Counted from the stretch's first letter, positions 24,268 through 34,423 are shown. The stretch: DNA of 64,000 bases from Nitrososphaerota archaeon (GCA_028867755.1 JAGWFT010000001.1:288727-352726), one strand, 5' to 3'. Notes: a model not told the origin generated them from the letters alone. Made by a program: numbers and translations.

Positions 24268-24765
24268 ATGGACTTGTTTATCTTAAGACATGGGGAGGCA
24301 GGCAGAAGCTCTGCCACGGTGAGGGATGATTCAAAAAGAACTCTATCCGTTGAAGGAGAAAAGGAAGTCAAAGACATTTCAAAAGGAATCAAAAGCCTTG
24401 GAATAGAATTTGATTATATCTTAACTAGTCCGCTTTTGCGATCAAAGCAAACTGCAGAACTAGTCTCAAAAATTATAATGCCTAAAAACCCAATTAAAGA
24501 ATTAGATGAGCTAAAGCCTGAAGGCAACAAGCTACAATTCTACAATAAACTATCTAATCTAAAACAGGACTCCTCGGTGCTCATTGTGGGACATGAGCCA
24601 TATCTGAGTGAACTGATAGGAGAGGCGATATCACATGGGGAATGCAAAATAGATTTGAAAAAAGCAAGTCTTGCTCGTATCAGGATAACAATCACGCTTC
24701 CAAAACTTAAAGGAGAATTGAGATGGTTGCTTACTCCGAAACATTTGAAGAGAATGGCTCGATGA
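24268..24765 (+). CDS. sixA: SixA-like phosphohistidine phosphatase
   Basis: 165 residues of the histidine phosphatase superfamily: LFILRHGEAG (3-12) with the catalytic RHG, and VLIVGHEPYLSELIGE with the second His. Conserved LTSPLLRSKQTAE confirms SixA type. Such enzymes remove phosphate from phosphohistidine proteins or small phosphoesters. It precedes the Ppx/GppA gene with 92 bp between, in the phosphate/polyphosphate region. Confidence 0.88.
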   Translation: MDLFILRHGEAGRSSATVRDDSKRTLSVEGEKEVKDISKGIKSLGIEFDYILTSPLLRSKQTAELVSKIIMPKNPIKELDELKPEGNKLQFYNKLSNLKQDSSVLIVGHEPYLSELIGEAISHGECKIDLKKASLARIRITITLPKLKGELRWLLTPKHLKRMAR

Positions 24766-24857
24766 TCTGTGTATTCTATATTTTTCACTTGGTAAAAAAA
24801 TGTAAATCTAATCTAGATTAATAGTGATATGTCTATATCGAAACGAGGTAATGTTGG

Positions 24858-26366
24858 CTGAAAATATCAGTAATTGATTTAGGATACAACTCGGCCAAGT
24901 TAGTTACATACAACGTAAAAGATGACGACTTGTTTGACGTTTCTCAACAAGAAGGAATGAAAGTTAAGCTTGGTGAAGGGCTAGATGAAAAGGGAAAACT
25001 GGGCAAAAAGCCAATGTTGCGTGCCATTGAGACTCTAAAGCTGTTCAGAGACATAATCCAGTTACAGCCAATAAAATCTGTTTTGCCAATAGCCACAAGT
25101 GCAGTAAGGGAGGCAAGTAACAAGGACGAGTTCCTAGACGAGGTTTACAGGGAAGCAGGATTCAGATTCAAAGTACTCTCTGAAAAAGAAGAAGCGCTAT
25201 ACTCCTATGTGGGTGCCATCAAATCTCTTCAAATTCCAGATACGCTGTTTTTCGATATAGGGGGAGGTAGTCTAGAGATAGTTCATGCCGAGGGATTCAA
25301 GATAAGAAAGGTAATATCCCTACCACTAGGAGCTCTGAGATTAACACAACAATTTGATGGGGAAAATGAAAGATTCAGTGATAGAAATTATAAGAATATG
25401 AGGAGATTCATCTCAAGTCTTCTACCTGAAAAAAAGGAGATGGGTCTTGGTAAAGATGTAAAACTTGTTGGCGTTGGTGGTGTATTGCGAGCATTAGCTA
25501 GATATGATCAAAAAAATTCGAAATACCCACTAGACAAGATGCACAATTATACAATGAATCTCAAATTTGTTAACTTTGTTACAAAACAGCTTTACAAGAT
25601 GAAATATGATGACATTGCAAAGATCCCAGTCATTGGCTCTAGCAGAGCTGAAACAATAGTGGCTGGTTCTTGTGTGATAGATATACTGATGGAAAAATTT
25701 GGATTTGACAACCTGCATGTTAGCAATCATGGTCTAAGAGAGGGTGCGCTTTCAGTATTTCTTGAAAACCCAAAGGCATATCATGCAAAAAATATCACAG
25801 CAGAACAAATTCGCCAAACAATAGGGTCCAAGATCTCATTTCAGATATTCCAACATACCAAGAGCTTTGTAGAAGGTTTGGTCTCCTCAAGACTACTAAA
25901 TAAACGCGAACTTGAGATCCTCTCATATGCTGAAAAGAAAATATCAGAAAAATTATCATTCAACAATCCACAAAACCTGTTCTATTCCATAATGGATGAG
26001 GACATGGCACTAAGTCATGATAATCAATTAGTTTTGGGATTAGCTCTAGTTCATACAAGACATGTGAAAACATCCGACTGGCTATTTACAAGATACAAGT
26101 CAATTCTATCTCAAAATGACAAATCTACAATAAGAAAAATCTCGTCATTGGTTGTACTGTTAAGAGTTTTGGAGCAGACTAGGTCAAAAATAGAATTGAA
26201 GCGTTACACAGATGGAATAATGGAATTGCATGTTATGCAGTCAAAATCATTGCCAAAGCTATTGCTGAGAAATGCGCTAAATAAATTTGAAAATGCATTT
26301 GATGTCCATGTTATTTGCATGTTAAGAGATAACCAGAACATGCAGAATTCTGTTCTAGAATTATAA
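24858..26366 (+). CDS. ppx: Ppx/GppA exopolyphosphatase-type phosphatase
   Basis: About 502 residues, starting at CTG 24858: this gives the required ASKHA phosphate-1 motif (ISVIDLGYNSAKLVTYNV) right after the start, with GAGGT 9 nt upstream. The first in-frame ATG (24930) would delete this motif, so it cannot be the true start unless a frameshift occurred. Further motifs: LPIATSAVREASN, FFDIGGGSLEIV (phosphate-2) and VGVGGVLRALAR. A C-terminal HD-like helical part follows. It degrades polyphosphate or pppGpp, and lies next to a convergent CHAD gene. Confidence 0.88.
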   Translation: MKISVIDLGYNSAKLVTYNVKDDDLFDVSQQEGMKVKLGEGLDEKGKLGKKPMLRAIETLKLFRDIIQLQPIKSVLPIATSAVREASNKDEFLDEVYREAGFRFKVLSEKEEALYSYVGAIKSLQIPDTLFFDIGGGSLEIVHAEGFKIRKVISLPLGALRLTQQFDGENERFSDRNYKNMRRFISSLLPEKKEMGLGKDVKLVGVGGVLRALARYDQKNSKYPLDKMHNYTMNLKFVNFVTKQLYKMKYDDIAKIPVIGSSRAETIVAGSCVIDILMEKFGFDNLHVSNHGLREGALSVFLENPKAYHAKNITAEQIRQTIGSKISFQIFQHTKSFVEGLVSSRLLNKRELEILSYAEKKISEKLSFNNPQNLFYSIMDEDMALSHDNQLVLGLALVHTRHVKTSDWLFTRYKSILSQNDKSTIRKISSLVVLLRVLEQTRSKIELKRYTDGIMELHVMQSKSLPKLLLRNALNKFENAFDVHVICMLRDNQNMQNSVLEL

Positions 26367-27179
26367 AATTAATTTTCTAGGGTTATCCAGTCCCTCATTT
26401 TTAAAAACTTGAACAAATCTTTGATATTTTTCCCTTCTCTCAAGAATTTCCTCTCTTATTGTTTCTGACAATTCATGAGGTCCCTCTACTCCCCTCAAAT
26501 AATCTAGAAACATATCGCTATCATGAATTGAGCCTAGTTCATCTTGGATCTTTTTCAAACTTTTAATTGATTTTAGGGAATCTATCTTATCGGAAGTTAA
26601 TTCAATTGAGTAGCGTAGTTTCTTGAAATCTTTTCGTAGTTCATGAATCTCCTCTATTTTCTTGTCATCATTTAAGACAATGGGAATGTTACGATCTATT
26701 TCATCAATTAATTCCGATATGATTTTTTGAAATCTTTTACGAAGTTTTGTTTCCATAACATCTTTTTCTTTCAGTCTGGGCGGGGAAATGCTCTTTAATT
26801 TTAAGGCCAGTCTATGTCCTGCATTTAGCTGGTGTTTGCGTTTGCCATTTATAGAATCTATAATCTGGTTGAATTGAGTAGGATGACGTTTCTTTAATTT
26901 GGCACAAATTATGTCAAAATCCCTCATTTGCGTATTAATATTGAATAGGGCTTTGGCTTGCTTTACATAGCCCTGAATATCCTCGGCTTTTCTATTCTTT
27001 TTAGGCAAAATTCTGTAAATTGATCCCATACGTCTAATTGCTATTCTTATATCGTGAATGTTGGCCTCGTTTGGGTCTTCGATATAGTTATCTAATTTTT
27101 TGGTAAATGTCTTGATAATTTTTTTAAATTTTTTTACAAGTAATTTCTTTCTGGGATAGATTACTTGTTTTGTTCTCAT
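26361..27179 (-). CDS. CHAD-domain (polyphosphate-binding) protein
   Basis: 272 residues, two CHAD half-repeats of basic helices: NIHDIRIAIRRMGSIYRIL and IHELRKDFKKLRYSIEL carry the paired His/Arg/Lys. CHAD binds polyphosphate and often occurs next to Ppx or polyphosphate granule genes. It converges with ppx, overlapping 6 bp. It may tether the polymer for the phosphatase or localise it to acidic bodies. Confidence 0.9.
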   Translation of the reverse strand: MRTKQVIYPRKKLLVKKFKKIIKTFTKKLDNYIEDPNEANIHDIRIAIRRMGSIYRILPKKNRKAEDIQGYVKQAKALFNINTQMRDFDIICAKLKKRHPTQFNQIIDSINGKRKHQLNAGHRLALKLKSISPPRLKEKDVMETKLRKRFQKIISELIDEIDRNIPIVLNDDKKIEEIHELRKDFKKLRYSIELTSDKIDSLKSIKSLKKIQDELGSIHDSDMFLDYLRGVEGPHELSETIREEILERREKYQRFVQVFKNEGLDNPRKLIL

Positions 27180-27271
27180 TATGATTTCATCTCCAATGAC
27201 ACGTCTTTGGATCTTCTAATTTGAATTGTTATGACAAAAAATTAACATTTTAATCGACTGGAACGTATTTT

Positions 27272-28321
27272 TTATGAGCCATTTTCCGAGATTACATCTT
27301 GCACTGTCTCGTTAATTACTGCTTCTGCAATATCGCTTGAATACTCGGCCGTTCTGCGAATATCTTCCAAAACAAACTTGATTACACTGGAATACTTTTT
27401 GGATTCTTCCAGGCTGTCTGTGAATTCTTTCTCTTTTTCAGCTATTCTGCATGCATTTGTTGCAACAACATCTGCTAGTGTATAATCTCTTTTGTTGAGA
27501 GCGGCAATTGAATCCTCGAAGACTTTGAGCGATTCCTCGCTTAGTTTTGTAATCTTTTGTAGAAGAGCTGGTTCAAGTGTAGATTTGAGAAATTTTACTC
27601 TGCTTGCTATTGAGACTGCATGGTCTGCAACCCTTTCTATTGATTTTACCACTATCCTATAGCTTATACAATCAGAGGGTTTCTTTAATCCAATATCTCG
27701 TAATATTCTTTCATGTTCTACTGCGAGTGTAAGGTTTCGTAATATGTATAGACTAAAACGATCAACCTCATCATCCAAATGAGTGATCTCTTCTCCAAGC
27801 TCTACATCCATTTCCTTCAAGGCATCAATGGCCTGTCTGTGCATTGTGATTGTTAACAAGGACATACGTTTCAAAGCATCATTTATGGAAAGCTCTGGCA
27901 GACTAGTCAAGATTTGAATTGTGATGGATTCTGGTGTTGACTCGACAATTTCTGTACCTATCATGTTTCTTCTCACAAGATCTCTTATTGCCTGCTTATG
28001 CTCTAGTTGTATCCTTCCTCCTTTGGAGTGGATCTCAATTACTTGATAACCAGACAAGTACATCGCTATCACCTTTCGTTGAATGGATTCAACTGGTTCT
28101 TTTTGGCTTATGACAGTCTTTGATTTTGCTACCTTGGATGACTGGGAGCTTCCTGTTGGTAAGATTGAAAGAGATCTATTAACATTTTTTACAATAGAAA
28201 CTGGGTCTCCTGTTTTAAGATTTAACTCATCAATCCATTTCTTAGGAAGTGAGAGTACGTAGGTAGATCCACCTACAAGCTGTAGCTTTCGTACCTCTTT
28301 CTCGTTTAGTAGTTCTGCCAA
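27272..28321 (-). CDS. phoU: Phosphate regulator: AbrB domain fused to PhoU
   Basis: 349 residues. The N-terminus is an AbrB-like swapped hairpin (VRKLQLVGGSTYVLSLPKKWIDELNLKTGDPVSIV, 10-44), followed by two PhoU three-helix bundles (from LSINDALKRMSLLTITMHRQA to the end, with ERVADHAVSIASRV as the metal-binding motif). The DNA-binding part makes it a candidate transcriptional sensor of phosphate status. Divergent from pstC, it likely binds the 140-bp region between them, which has a 14-bp near-palindrome. Confidence 0.9.
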   Translation of the reverse strand: MAELLNEKEVRKLQLVGGSTYVLSLPKKWIDELNLKTGDPVSIVKNVNRSLSILPTGSSQSSKVAKSKTVISQKEPVESIQRKVIAMYLSGYQVIEIHSKGGRIQLEHKQAIRDLVRRNMIGTEIVESTPESITIQILTSLPELSINDALKRMSLLTITMHRQAIDALKEMDVELGEEITHLDDEVDRFSLYILRNLTLAVEHERILRDIGLKKPSDCISYRIVVKSIERVADHAVSIASRVKFLKSTLEPALLQKITKLSEESLKVFEDSIAALNKRDYTLADVVATNACRIAEKEKEFTDSLEESKKYSSVIKFVLEDIRRTAEYSSDIAEAVINETVQDVISENGS

Positions 28322-28349
28322 TGTTTTTCTCTATATCTGTATAATTAAA

Positions 28350-28384
28350 GCGGTTATGACCGCGTTCTATGTAGTACTATATAG
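28350..28384. promoter_or_regulatory. phoU-pstC intergenic palindromes
   Basis: GCGGTTATGACCGC (28350-28363) is a near-perfect palindrome. CTATATAG (28377-28384) is a perfect one that also occurs before both pstS genes (31804 and 33134). Their placement between divergent phosphate genes makes them operator candidates, for example for the AbrB-PhoU protein. Confidence 0.5.
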
Positions 28385-28464
28385 AACTATATTCAAATAT
28401 GAAACTTAAGAAATCACGGTCGAACTTCTGATATCTTTCTCGACGATCAGACAAATTGTACTTG

Positions 28465-29433
28465 ATGGAAACTGTTAAGCTAAGGGGAGGCTCTCCTCTA
28501 TATGATAAGATTTTCAAAATTGGAGCTGCTATTGCTGCCACTTATGTGCTGGCAATCATAGTTCTGATCGTAGTTCAGCTAGTTACTAACTCGTATCAAA
28601 TATGGGCTCAGGAGGGGATCTCGTTTCTGATTGGATCAGATTGGAATGCTGTAGAAGGCAGCGAATCATATGGTGCAGCACCTTACATAATAGGCACGTT
28701 TGTGACTGCCGGGCTTGCTATGCTTATCGGAGTGCCGTTAAGCATGGGCATTGCAATGTTTCTGTCAGAACTTGCACCTAAATTTCTGCGTTCTATACTC
28801 TCATTTATAGTTGAGTTGCTAGCTGCTATTCCAAGTATAATTTACGGGTTATGGGGGCTGTTCGTGTTTAGGACTTACCTTCTGAATTGGGTTGAAACCC
28901 CACTTAACAATGCTTTTGGCGGTAGTTTCTGGCTCTTCTCAGGAACTCCATTTGGACTTGATATCTTCACTGCAAGTGTAGTACTTGCTATTATGATAAT
29001 TCCAACAATAGCTTCTATTTCACGAGAGATCATGATTGCAGTTCCAAACAGCCAGAGAGAGGCTGCATACATGCTAGGTGCAACAAAGTGGGAAGTATTC
29101 AAGATGGCCGTAGTTCCATATTCCAAGTCTGGTCTTGTTGGCGCCTCAATACTTGGACTTGGACGGGCAGTAGGAGAAACCATGGCTATTACAATGTTAA
29201 TTGGAAATGCCACAGGACAAAGTGCATTCCCCTCATCTTTGTTCTCACCAGGTCAAACATTGTCAAGTATAATTGCAAATGAGTTTCCAGAAGCTTCCAG
29301 TGGAAGTCTTCACATGGCAGCACTAATTGGATGTGGATTGATACTTTTCATTATTGCAATAGTCATAAACATAGTTGCACAACTCCTAGTTTCTAGAGTA
29401 CTAAAAACACACCAAGGAGCAGTTTTAGTATGA
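28465..29433 (+). CDS. pstC: Phosphate ABC transporter permease PstC
   Basis: About 322 residues from the ATG at 28465 (an in-frame TTG precedes it by three codons). Six membrane helices and the EAA loop (SQREAAYMLGATKWEVFKMAVVP) identify it. The long periplasmic loop with EGSESYGAAPYIIGTF is typical of PstC. It overlaps pstA by 4 bp; together they form the high-affinity phosphate channel. Confidence 0.93.
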   Translation: METVKLRGGSPLYDKIFKIGAAIAATYVLAIIVLIVVQLVTNSYQIWAQEGISFLIGSDWNAVEGSESYGAAPYIIGTFVTAGLAMLIGVPLSMGIAMFLSELAPKFLRSILSFIVELLAAIPSIIYGLWGLFVFRTYLLNWVETPLNNAFGGSFWLFSGTPFGLDIFTASVVLAIMIIPTIASISREIMIAVPNSQREAAYMLGATKWEVFKMAVVPYSKSGLVGASILGLGRAVGETMAITMLIGNATGQSAFPSSLFSPGQTLSSIIANEFPEASSGSLHMAALIGCGLILFIIAIVINIVAQLLVSRVLKTHQGAVLV

Positions 29434-30344
29434 TCACAATAGAGCAACGAGCAGAATTTAGGAAACATTTTAGAAATAATATCTCAAGTAGGCTAATTAC
29501 CGATAAGATAGTAAAGGGAATTGTATTTGGCTGTGTTCTACTAGCCATAATTCCTCTAGGAAGTATTCTTCTTGAAATTGTAAGAAACGGAGCTCCTGTA
29601 TTGAGCATAGAATTCCTTACTGCTCCTCCTGGAGCAGTAGGATCAGATGACCCTGGTGGAATTGGTCCTGCGATTCAAGGAACTTTAATGTTAATTGGTA
29701 TGTCAAGCTTAATTGGAGTACCAGTTGGGGTCTTGGGGGGCATATTTCTTTCAGAGTATGGCAACAACAAATACGGCCAGATGATAAGATTTTTCAACGA
29801 TGTCTTGGCAGAATTTCCTACCATCGTAATAGGACTTTTTGCATTTGCGGTCATCGTACTTACACTTGGTTACTTTTCTATTGTTGCAGGAATGTTTGCA
29901 CTATCAGTTATAATGTTGCCAATTATAACAAGAACAACTGAAGAATCACTGAAGCTTGTTCCTGTGACATACAGAGAGGCAGGATATGCACTTGGAATCA
30001 AAAGATCGGTGGTAATATTTAGAATTCTGTTAACAAGTGCCAAAAGTGGCTTGATCACGGGAATCATGTTATCAATAGCAAGAATAGCAGGTGAGACGGC
30101 TCCTCTAATTTTTACAATTCTTGGTAACAGTGACTTTTTTTCAGGTTTTGATCAACCGGTGGATGCTTTACCGCTCAGAATCTACCGACTCGCAAATCTT
30201 CCTTATGACACTGCAACAGCTCAAGGATGGGGAGGGGCGTTAATTTTGATATTAATAATACTCACACTTAACGTAGGAGTAAGATACTTGTTCCTAAGAA
30301 AACGTGGAGGAGGTGGCAGATTTAGAATCGCAGCAGGTGGATAA
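29430..30344 (+). CDS. pstA: Phosphate ABC transporter permease PstA
   Basis: 304 residues, six membrane helices; EAA-loop [22 protein letters not shown] and the N-terminal motif [20 protein letters not shown] fit PstA. Coupled to pstC by a 4-bp overlap. PstB starts at the next codon pair, so the permease and ATPase genes are co-translated. Confidence 0.93.
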   Translation: MITIEQRAEFRKHFRNNISSRLITDKIVKGIVFGCVLLAIIPLGSILLEIVRNGAPVLSIEFLTAPPGAVGSDDPGGIGPAIQGTLMLIGMSSLIGVPVGVLGGIFLSEYGNNKYGQMIRFFNDVLAEFPTIVIGLFAFAVIVLTLGYFSIVAGMFALSVIMLPIITRTTEESLKLVPVTYREAGYALGIKRSVVIFRILLTSAKSGLITGIMLSIARIAGETAPLIFTILGNSDFFSGFDQPVDALPLRIYRLANLPYDTATAQGWGGALILILIILTLNVGVRYLFLRKRGGGGRFRIAAGG

Positions 30345-30345
30345 A

Positions 30346-31152
30346 ATGGAAACGCTCACAAGAACTCCGACTACACAGAAATCTTCAGAAGAACCACGAT
30401 ACAAGCTAATTGCAGAAGATATTGTTGCAAGCTACAATGGTATTCAAGCTGTAAAGAAAGTTAACATGAAATTTAGAGAAAAAGCAGTTACTGCACTAAT
30501 AGGACCATCTGGATGTGGAAAAACTACATTCCTTCGCTGTCTTAACAGAATGCATGAATTGACAAAGAGTGCCACAGTGACTGGAAAAGTTTTGCTGGAT
30601 GGTCAAGATCTGTATTCAAATCGAGAAGATGCCATTATGCACAGAAGAAAGATAGGAATGGTCTTCCAAAAACCAAATCCATTTCCTACAATGTCAATTT
30701 ATGATAACGTAGCTGCAGGACTGAAGTTAAACGGTGTAAAAGACAAAAAGGTCATGGATCAAATAGTACAAGGATGTCTAGAAATGGTATACCTCTGGGA
30801 TGAGGTAAAGCATGATCTGAAAAAGGCTGGAATGAGCCTTTCAGGAGGACAACAACAACGTCTGTGCATTGCGCGTGCCCTTGCTATACAACCCGAAGTT
30901 CTCTTGATGGATGAACCTGCATCTGCACTTGATCCAATTGCTACTCAGAAGATTGAAGAAATGATAAACGAGCTTAAAAAAGAATATACCATAATCATAG
31001 TAACACATAACATGCAGCAGGCTGTGAGAGTGTCTGATTATACCGGCTTTATGTATCTGGGAGATTTGGTTGAGTTTGGGGAGACTAAACAAATCTTTGA
31101 GAATCCAAGAAATGAGATTACGGCCAAGTATGTCCAGGGGCAATTTGGCTAG
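30346..31152 (+). CDS. pstB: Phosphate ABC transporter ATP-binding protein PstB
   Basis: About 268 residues from the ATG at 30346, immediately after the pstA stop. Walker [11 protein letters not shown], signature SLSGGQQQR, Walker [10 protein letters not shown] and the H-loop VTHNMQQA are all intact. [17 protein letters not shown] is specific to PstB. Drives phosphate import with PstCA. An earlier in-frame start within pstA is less likely. Confidence 0.94.
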   Translation: METLTRTPTTQKSSEEPRYKLIAEDIVASYNGIQAVKKVNMKFREKAVTALIGPSGCGKTTFLRCLNRMHELTKSATVTGKVLLDGQDLYSNREDAIMHRRKIGMVFQKPNPFPTMSIYDNVAAGLKLNGVKDKKVMDQIVQGCLEMVYLWDEVKHDLKKAGMSLSGGQQQRLCIARALAIQPEVLLMDEPASALDPIATQKIEEMINELKKEYTIIIVTHNMQQAVRVSDYTGFMYLGDLVEFGETKQIFENPRNEITAKYVQGQFG

Positions 31153-31779
31153 TTGACAAGACTAATAGATCCCCATCTACAAAAACTATCTTTCCTGATG
31201 GGGAAAATGGGTACAATGGCTCTTCAATCCATAAACTTGTCCTTAGATTCTTACCTTGAGGGAAAAAATGTGCGCCATGAAGCACACAAGTTGTCTCAGG
31301 AGATAATGAGCCTGTATGACGAGGTAGGCAACTTGACGTTTGAAATGATACTGAAATACCAGCCTGTTGCAAGCGATTTTAGATTAATCAGGTCATGCAT
31401 TGAGGTTTCCTATGGTTTCACTCGTTTTGGTCGCTATGCATATGACATTGCAGCAGTCAGAGACATGTTCGGTGATCTTTCAGAATGCAGAAACGATGTC
31501 ATCTACACGCTTTCAGGCGAGATAAAACATATGATAAATCTAGCAGTAGAGTGCTTTGCAACTTTGGACTTGGAAAAGACAAAGCAACTTAGAACAGATG
31601 AGGACTTGGTAGACAAGTACTATAACAAACATCTTCCAATGTTGATTAATTCCAATAATGTAAAATGCGCCCTTGCTGATGCATTGGTTCTTAGATATCT
31701 GGAAAGAATAGCTGATCACGCTGCATTCATGGGTGAGTCGGCAGAGTATATTGTCACAGGACAACGACGTTTTCACTAA
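31153..31779 (+). CDS. phoU: PhoU-family phosphate signalling protein
   Basis: 208 residues, TTG start directly after the pstB stop. Two PhoU bundles; the metal-binding motif ERIADHAAFMGESAEYIVTG closes the second. Unlike the protein at 27272 it has no DNA-binding domain, so it likely senses transport through PstB. Last gene of the pstCAB-phoU unit, followed by 105 bp and pstS. Confidence 0.9.
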   Translation: MTRLIDPHLQKLSFLMGKMGTMALQSINLSLDSYLEGKNVRHEAHKLSQEIMSLYDEVGNLTFEMILKYQPVASDFRLIRSCIEVSYGFTRFGRYAYDIAAVRDMFGDLSECRNDVIYTLSGEIKHMINLAVECFATLDLEKTKQLRTDEDLVDKYYNKHLPMLINSNNVKCALADALVLRYLERIADHAAFMGESAEYIVTGQRRFH

Positions 31780-31803
31780 CTATTCTTCATAACTGTATCA
31801 TAT

Positions 31804-31837
31804 CTATATAGTTAACATAGCTTATGGGTAATTATGT
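31804..31837 (+). promoter_or_regulatory. pstS-1 promoter element
   Basis: CTATATAG (31804-31811) and a 23-bp element (31815-31837) with half sites ACATA and TTATGT lie 47 bp before the pstS start. The same 23-bp element, with 18 or so positions matching, lies exactly 47 bp before the second pstS. It is a candidate phosphate-starvation operator. Confidence 0.55.
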
Positions 31838-31884
31838 AAACTATTCTGAACATATGTAAATAACAAATCTTTTGCCATCCAATC

Positions 31885-33063
31885 ATGAAGAAAATTCTTC
31901 TTGCATTAGTTTTCATGCTAGTGCTAATAATGCCGGCAACTATGCTACATGCAAGTGCACAGACACAGTCATATTCAATCACAGGAGCTGGCTCGACCTT
32001 TGTATTTCCACTAATGGATACATGGCGAGTGCAATACAACAATCTGCATTCCAATATACAGCTAAACTACCAATCCATTGGAAGCGGAGCAGGTATCAAG
32101 CTCTTGGAACAAAAGACTGTAGACTTTGCAGCGTCTGATGCTCCATTGCAACCATCTGAACAAGCAAAGGCGCCAGGAGTGTTGACCCTCCCAGAATCAA
32201 TTGGGGGAATAACAATATCCTACAACCTTCCTGGAATAGACAAGGGCCTTAAACTGACAGGTCCAGTAATTGCTCAGATCTTCATGGGCAATATCACTAT
32301 GTGGAACGATCCTGCCATTGCAAATCTCAATTCTGGAATCAATCTCCCAGCACAGAAGATCGAAATAGCTCATCGTTCAGATGGATCAGGAACAACCTAT
32401 GCATTTACAGATTATTTGTCCAAAGTCTATCCTCAGTGGAAAACGGTTGTAGGTCAAGGTAAAACAGTCCCATGGCCAGTAGGTACTGGCGGTCCAGGCA
32501 ATGCAGGTGTAGCCAACATTGTGAAAACTACGCCATATGCATGTGGATATGTGGAGCTTGCATACGTGTACCAAAACAACATGACATATGCATTTGTACA
32601 AAATGCTGATGGAAATGCATTTGTTGAACCCACACTAGATTCAGTAGCTGCCGATGCAGCTGCTGCATCAACAAATCTCCCAGCAGCTGATGGCGATTGG
32701 AGCAAAGTCTCTATCGTAAACCAACCTGGCAGTAATTCCTATCCAATATCTACTTTGACTTATGTAATGGTCTACAAGGACCTAAGCCAAGTAAGCGGAG
32801 AGACACAGGACAAGTCACAAGAAGTGATAAACTTCCTAAATTGGATAATACATGATGGGCAACAATATTCTTCGACGTTATTGTATGTGCCATTGCCTAA
32901 TTCAATAGTAAAGGCAGATGAACAAGGTATTGCACAAATACAGTTTGGCGGTAGCACAGTTCCGGAGTTTGGTCCAATCACAGCTCTAGTATTTACAATT
33001 GCAATTATATCTATAATTGCAGTTTCTGCTAAGACTGGTCTGCGACTTGTGTCAAAATTCTAA
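31885..33063 (+). CDS. pstS: Phosphate-binding protein PstS with PEFG-type anchor
   Basis: 392 residues. Signal peptide (1-24), then PstS motifs: GAGSTFVFPLMDTWR, IGSGAGIKLLEQKTVDFAASDAPL, HRSDGSGTTYAFTDYLSK and PVGTGGPGNAGVAN. The C-terminus has VPEFGPITALVF, a hydrophobic helix and a basic end, matching the thaumarchaeal PEFG-CTERM sorting signal, so it is anchored at the cell surface, probably by an archaeosortase. Follows pstCAB-phoU. The downstream paralogue lacks this tail. Confidence 0.92.
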   Translation: MKKILLALVFMLVLIMPATMLHASAQTQSYSITGAGSTFVFPLMDTWRVQYNNLHSNIQLNYQSIGSGAGIKLLEQKTVDFAASDAPLQPSEQAKAPGVLTLPESIGGITISYNLPGIDKGLKLTGPVIAQIFMGNITMWNDPAIANLNSGINLPAQKIEIAHRSDGSGTTYAFTDYLSKVYPQWKTVVGQGKTVPWPVGTGGPGNAGVANIVKTTPYACGYVELAYVYQNNMTYAFVQNADGNAFVEPTLDSVAADAAAASTNLPAADGDWSKVSIVNQPGSNSYPISTLTYVMVYKDLSQVSGETQDKSQEVINFLNWIIHDGQQYSSTLLYVPLPNSIVKADEQGIAQIQFGGSTVPEFGPITALVFTIAIISIIAVSAKTGLRLVSKF

Positions 33064-33133
33064 AAAACCCCTTTTTTCATTTTTAAAAGATCATTTAATG
33101 AAACATATCATACACATGTGTATGCCTGCAAAA

Positions 33134-33206
33134 CTATATAGATTTAGTTGGTCTATGATTTTAGAAATTATTTTCTGTTGTAAACATAACTTATAGCTAA
33201 TTATGT
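33134..33206 (+). promoter_or_regulatory. pstS-2 promoter element
   Basis: CTATATAG at 33134-33141, and the 23-bp element at 33184-33206 with half-sites ACATAA and TTATGT (a dyad) 47 bp before the ATG. It is shared with the first pstS at the same spacing, which suggests coordinate control by one factor. Confidence 0.55.
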
Positions 33207-33253
33207 ATTCTATACCGATCACTTAGAAATAACTGAGAAGATCCCATAGCCTT

Positions 33254-34423
33254 ATGGTACGAAAAACAATCTTAGGTTTAGTTTTGACACTAATCCTAAT
33301 AATGCCAACCACAACGATGGTAGCACACGCACAACTAGTACAAACACCACCAACCACACCTCCAGACACAGCAAACATCAAGCTTACTGGTGCAGGTTCA
33401 TCATTTGTATTTCCAATAATGGACAAATGGAGAGTTATGTATCACGGGCTATATCCTGGAGCAACTCTCAACTATGCTTCAGTTGGAAGTGGTGCTGGTA
33501 TAACACAAATGACCAAAAAGACAGTTGACTTCGGAGCTTCCGATGCCCCATTGTCACTGAGTCAACAAAAGGCAGCTCCAAATACGCTAACCTTTGTAGA
33601 TTCAATTGGTGCAATTACGGTGTCGTACAACATACCAAGCGGTGTGATCAAGAATGGTGTTAACCAAATCATACCTAGTGGACTAAAATTAGATGGTCCA
33701 ACTATTGCAAACATCTTCGAGGGCAAGATAATATATTGGAATGATCCGGCCATACAAGCCAATAATCCAGGAATGTATCTGCCACCGGCAAAGATTACAG
33801 TAGTTCACCGTTCTGATGGTTCAGGAACAACATATGCATTCACAGACTACTTGTGCAAGGTTAGTAGTACTTGGAAACATGATATCGGAGAAGGAACCGC
33901 AGTTCCATGGAGATCTGGAATTGGAGGTCCTGGCAATGCAGGCGTTGCACATTATGTCCAAATAACTCCATATTCAATTGGATATGTAGAACTTGCATAT
34001 GCACAACAAAACCATATGTCATATGCAGCTGTTAAAAATGCCGACGGAAACGCATTTTTACTACCAACATTAGATGGAACAAAGGCAGCAGCTAGCACTA
34101 TAACGAGTCTACCTGCCTCAAATGGAGATTGGAGCAAGGTTTCAATCACTAATGCACCGGGAGCTAATTCCTATCCAATTGCTTCATTGACCTACATCAT
34201 GGCATATCAGAACCGCGATACAATAAAGAACACTGACTTGAACAAAGCAAATGCTCTAGTCTCTTTCATATATTGGATCGTAACAGATGGGCAGCAATAT
34301 GCTACAAATCTCTGGTATGTGCAACTTCCTCAAAACATCCAACTGGTTGACATCAACGGACTTCAAATGTTCAAGTACAAAGGACAACAGTTGTGGAACG
34401 ACACGGCCAATTCAGGCACTTAA
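33254..34423 (+). CDS. pstS: Phosphate-binding protein PstS (soluble paralogue)
   Basis: 389 residues, close in sequence to the preceding PstS: GAGSSFVFPIMDKWR, VGSGAGITQMTKKTVDFGASDAPL and HRSDGSGTTYAFTDYLCK. It has a signal peptide (1-25) and a Pro/Thr linker, but ends LWNDTANSGT with no C-terminal helix, so it may be a released or complex-bound form. A tandem duplication with divergence in anchoring and a retained promoter element is the simplest reading. Confidence 0.92.
   Translation: MVRKTILGLVLTLILIMPTTTMVAHAQLVQTPPTTPPDTANIKLTGAGSSFVFPIMDKWRVMYHGLYPGATLNYASVGSGAGITQMTKKTVDFGASDAPLSLSQQKAAPNTLTFVDSIGAITVSYNIPSGVIKNGVNQIIPSGLKLDGPTIANIFEGKIIYWNDPAIQANNPGMYLPPAKITVVHRSDGSGTTYAFTDYLCKVSSTWKHDIGEGTAVPWRSGIGGPGNAGVAHYVQITPYSIGYVELAYAQQNHMSYAAVKNADGNAFLLPTLDGTKAAASTITSLPASNGDWSKVSITNAPGANSYPIASLTYIMAYQNRDTIKNTDLNKANALVSFIYWIVTDGQQYATNLWYVQLPQNIQLVDINGLQMFKYKGQQLWNDTANSGT

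Noticed and set aside
28412-28420. Fifth copy of the GTTCGA..TCGAAC palindrome before pstC
   Set aside because: Only one half (GGTCGAACT) is present; the other arm does not match.
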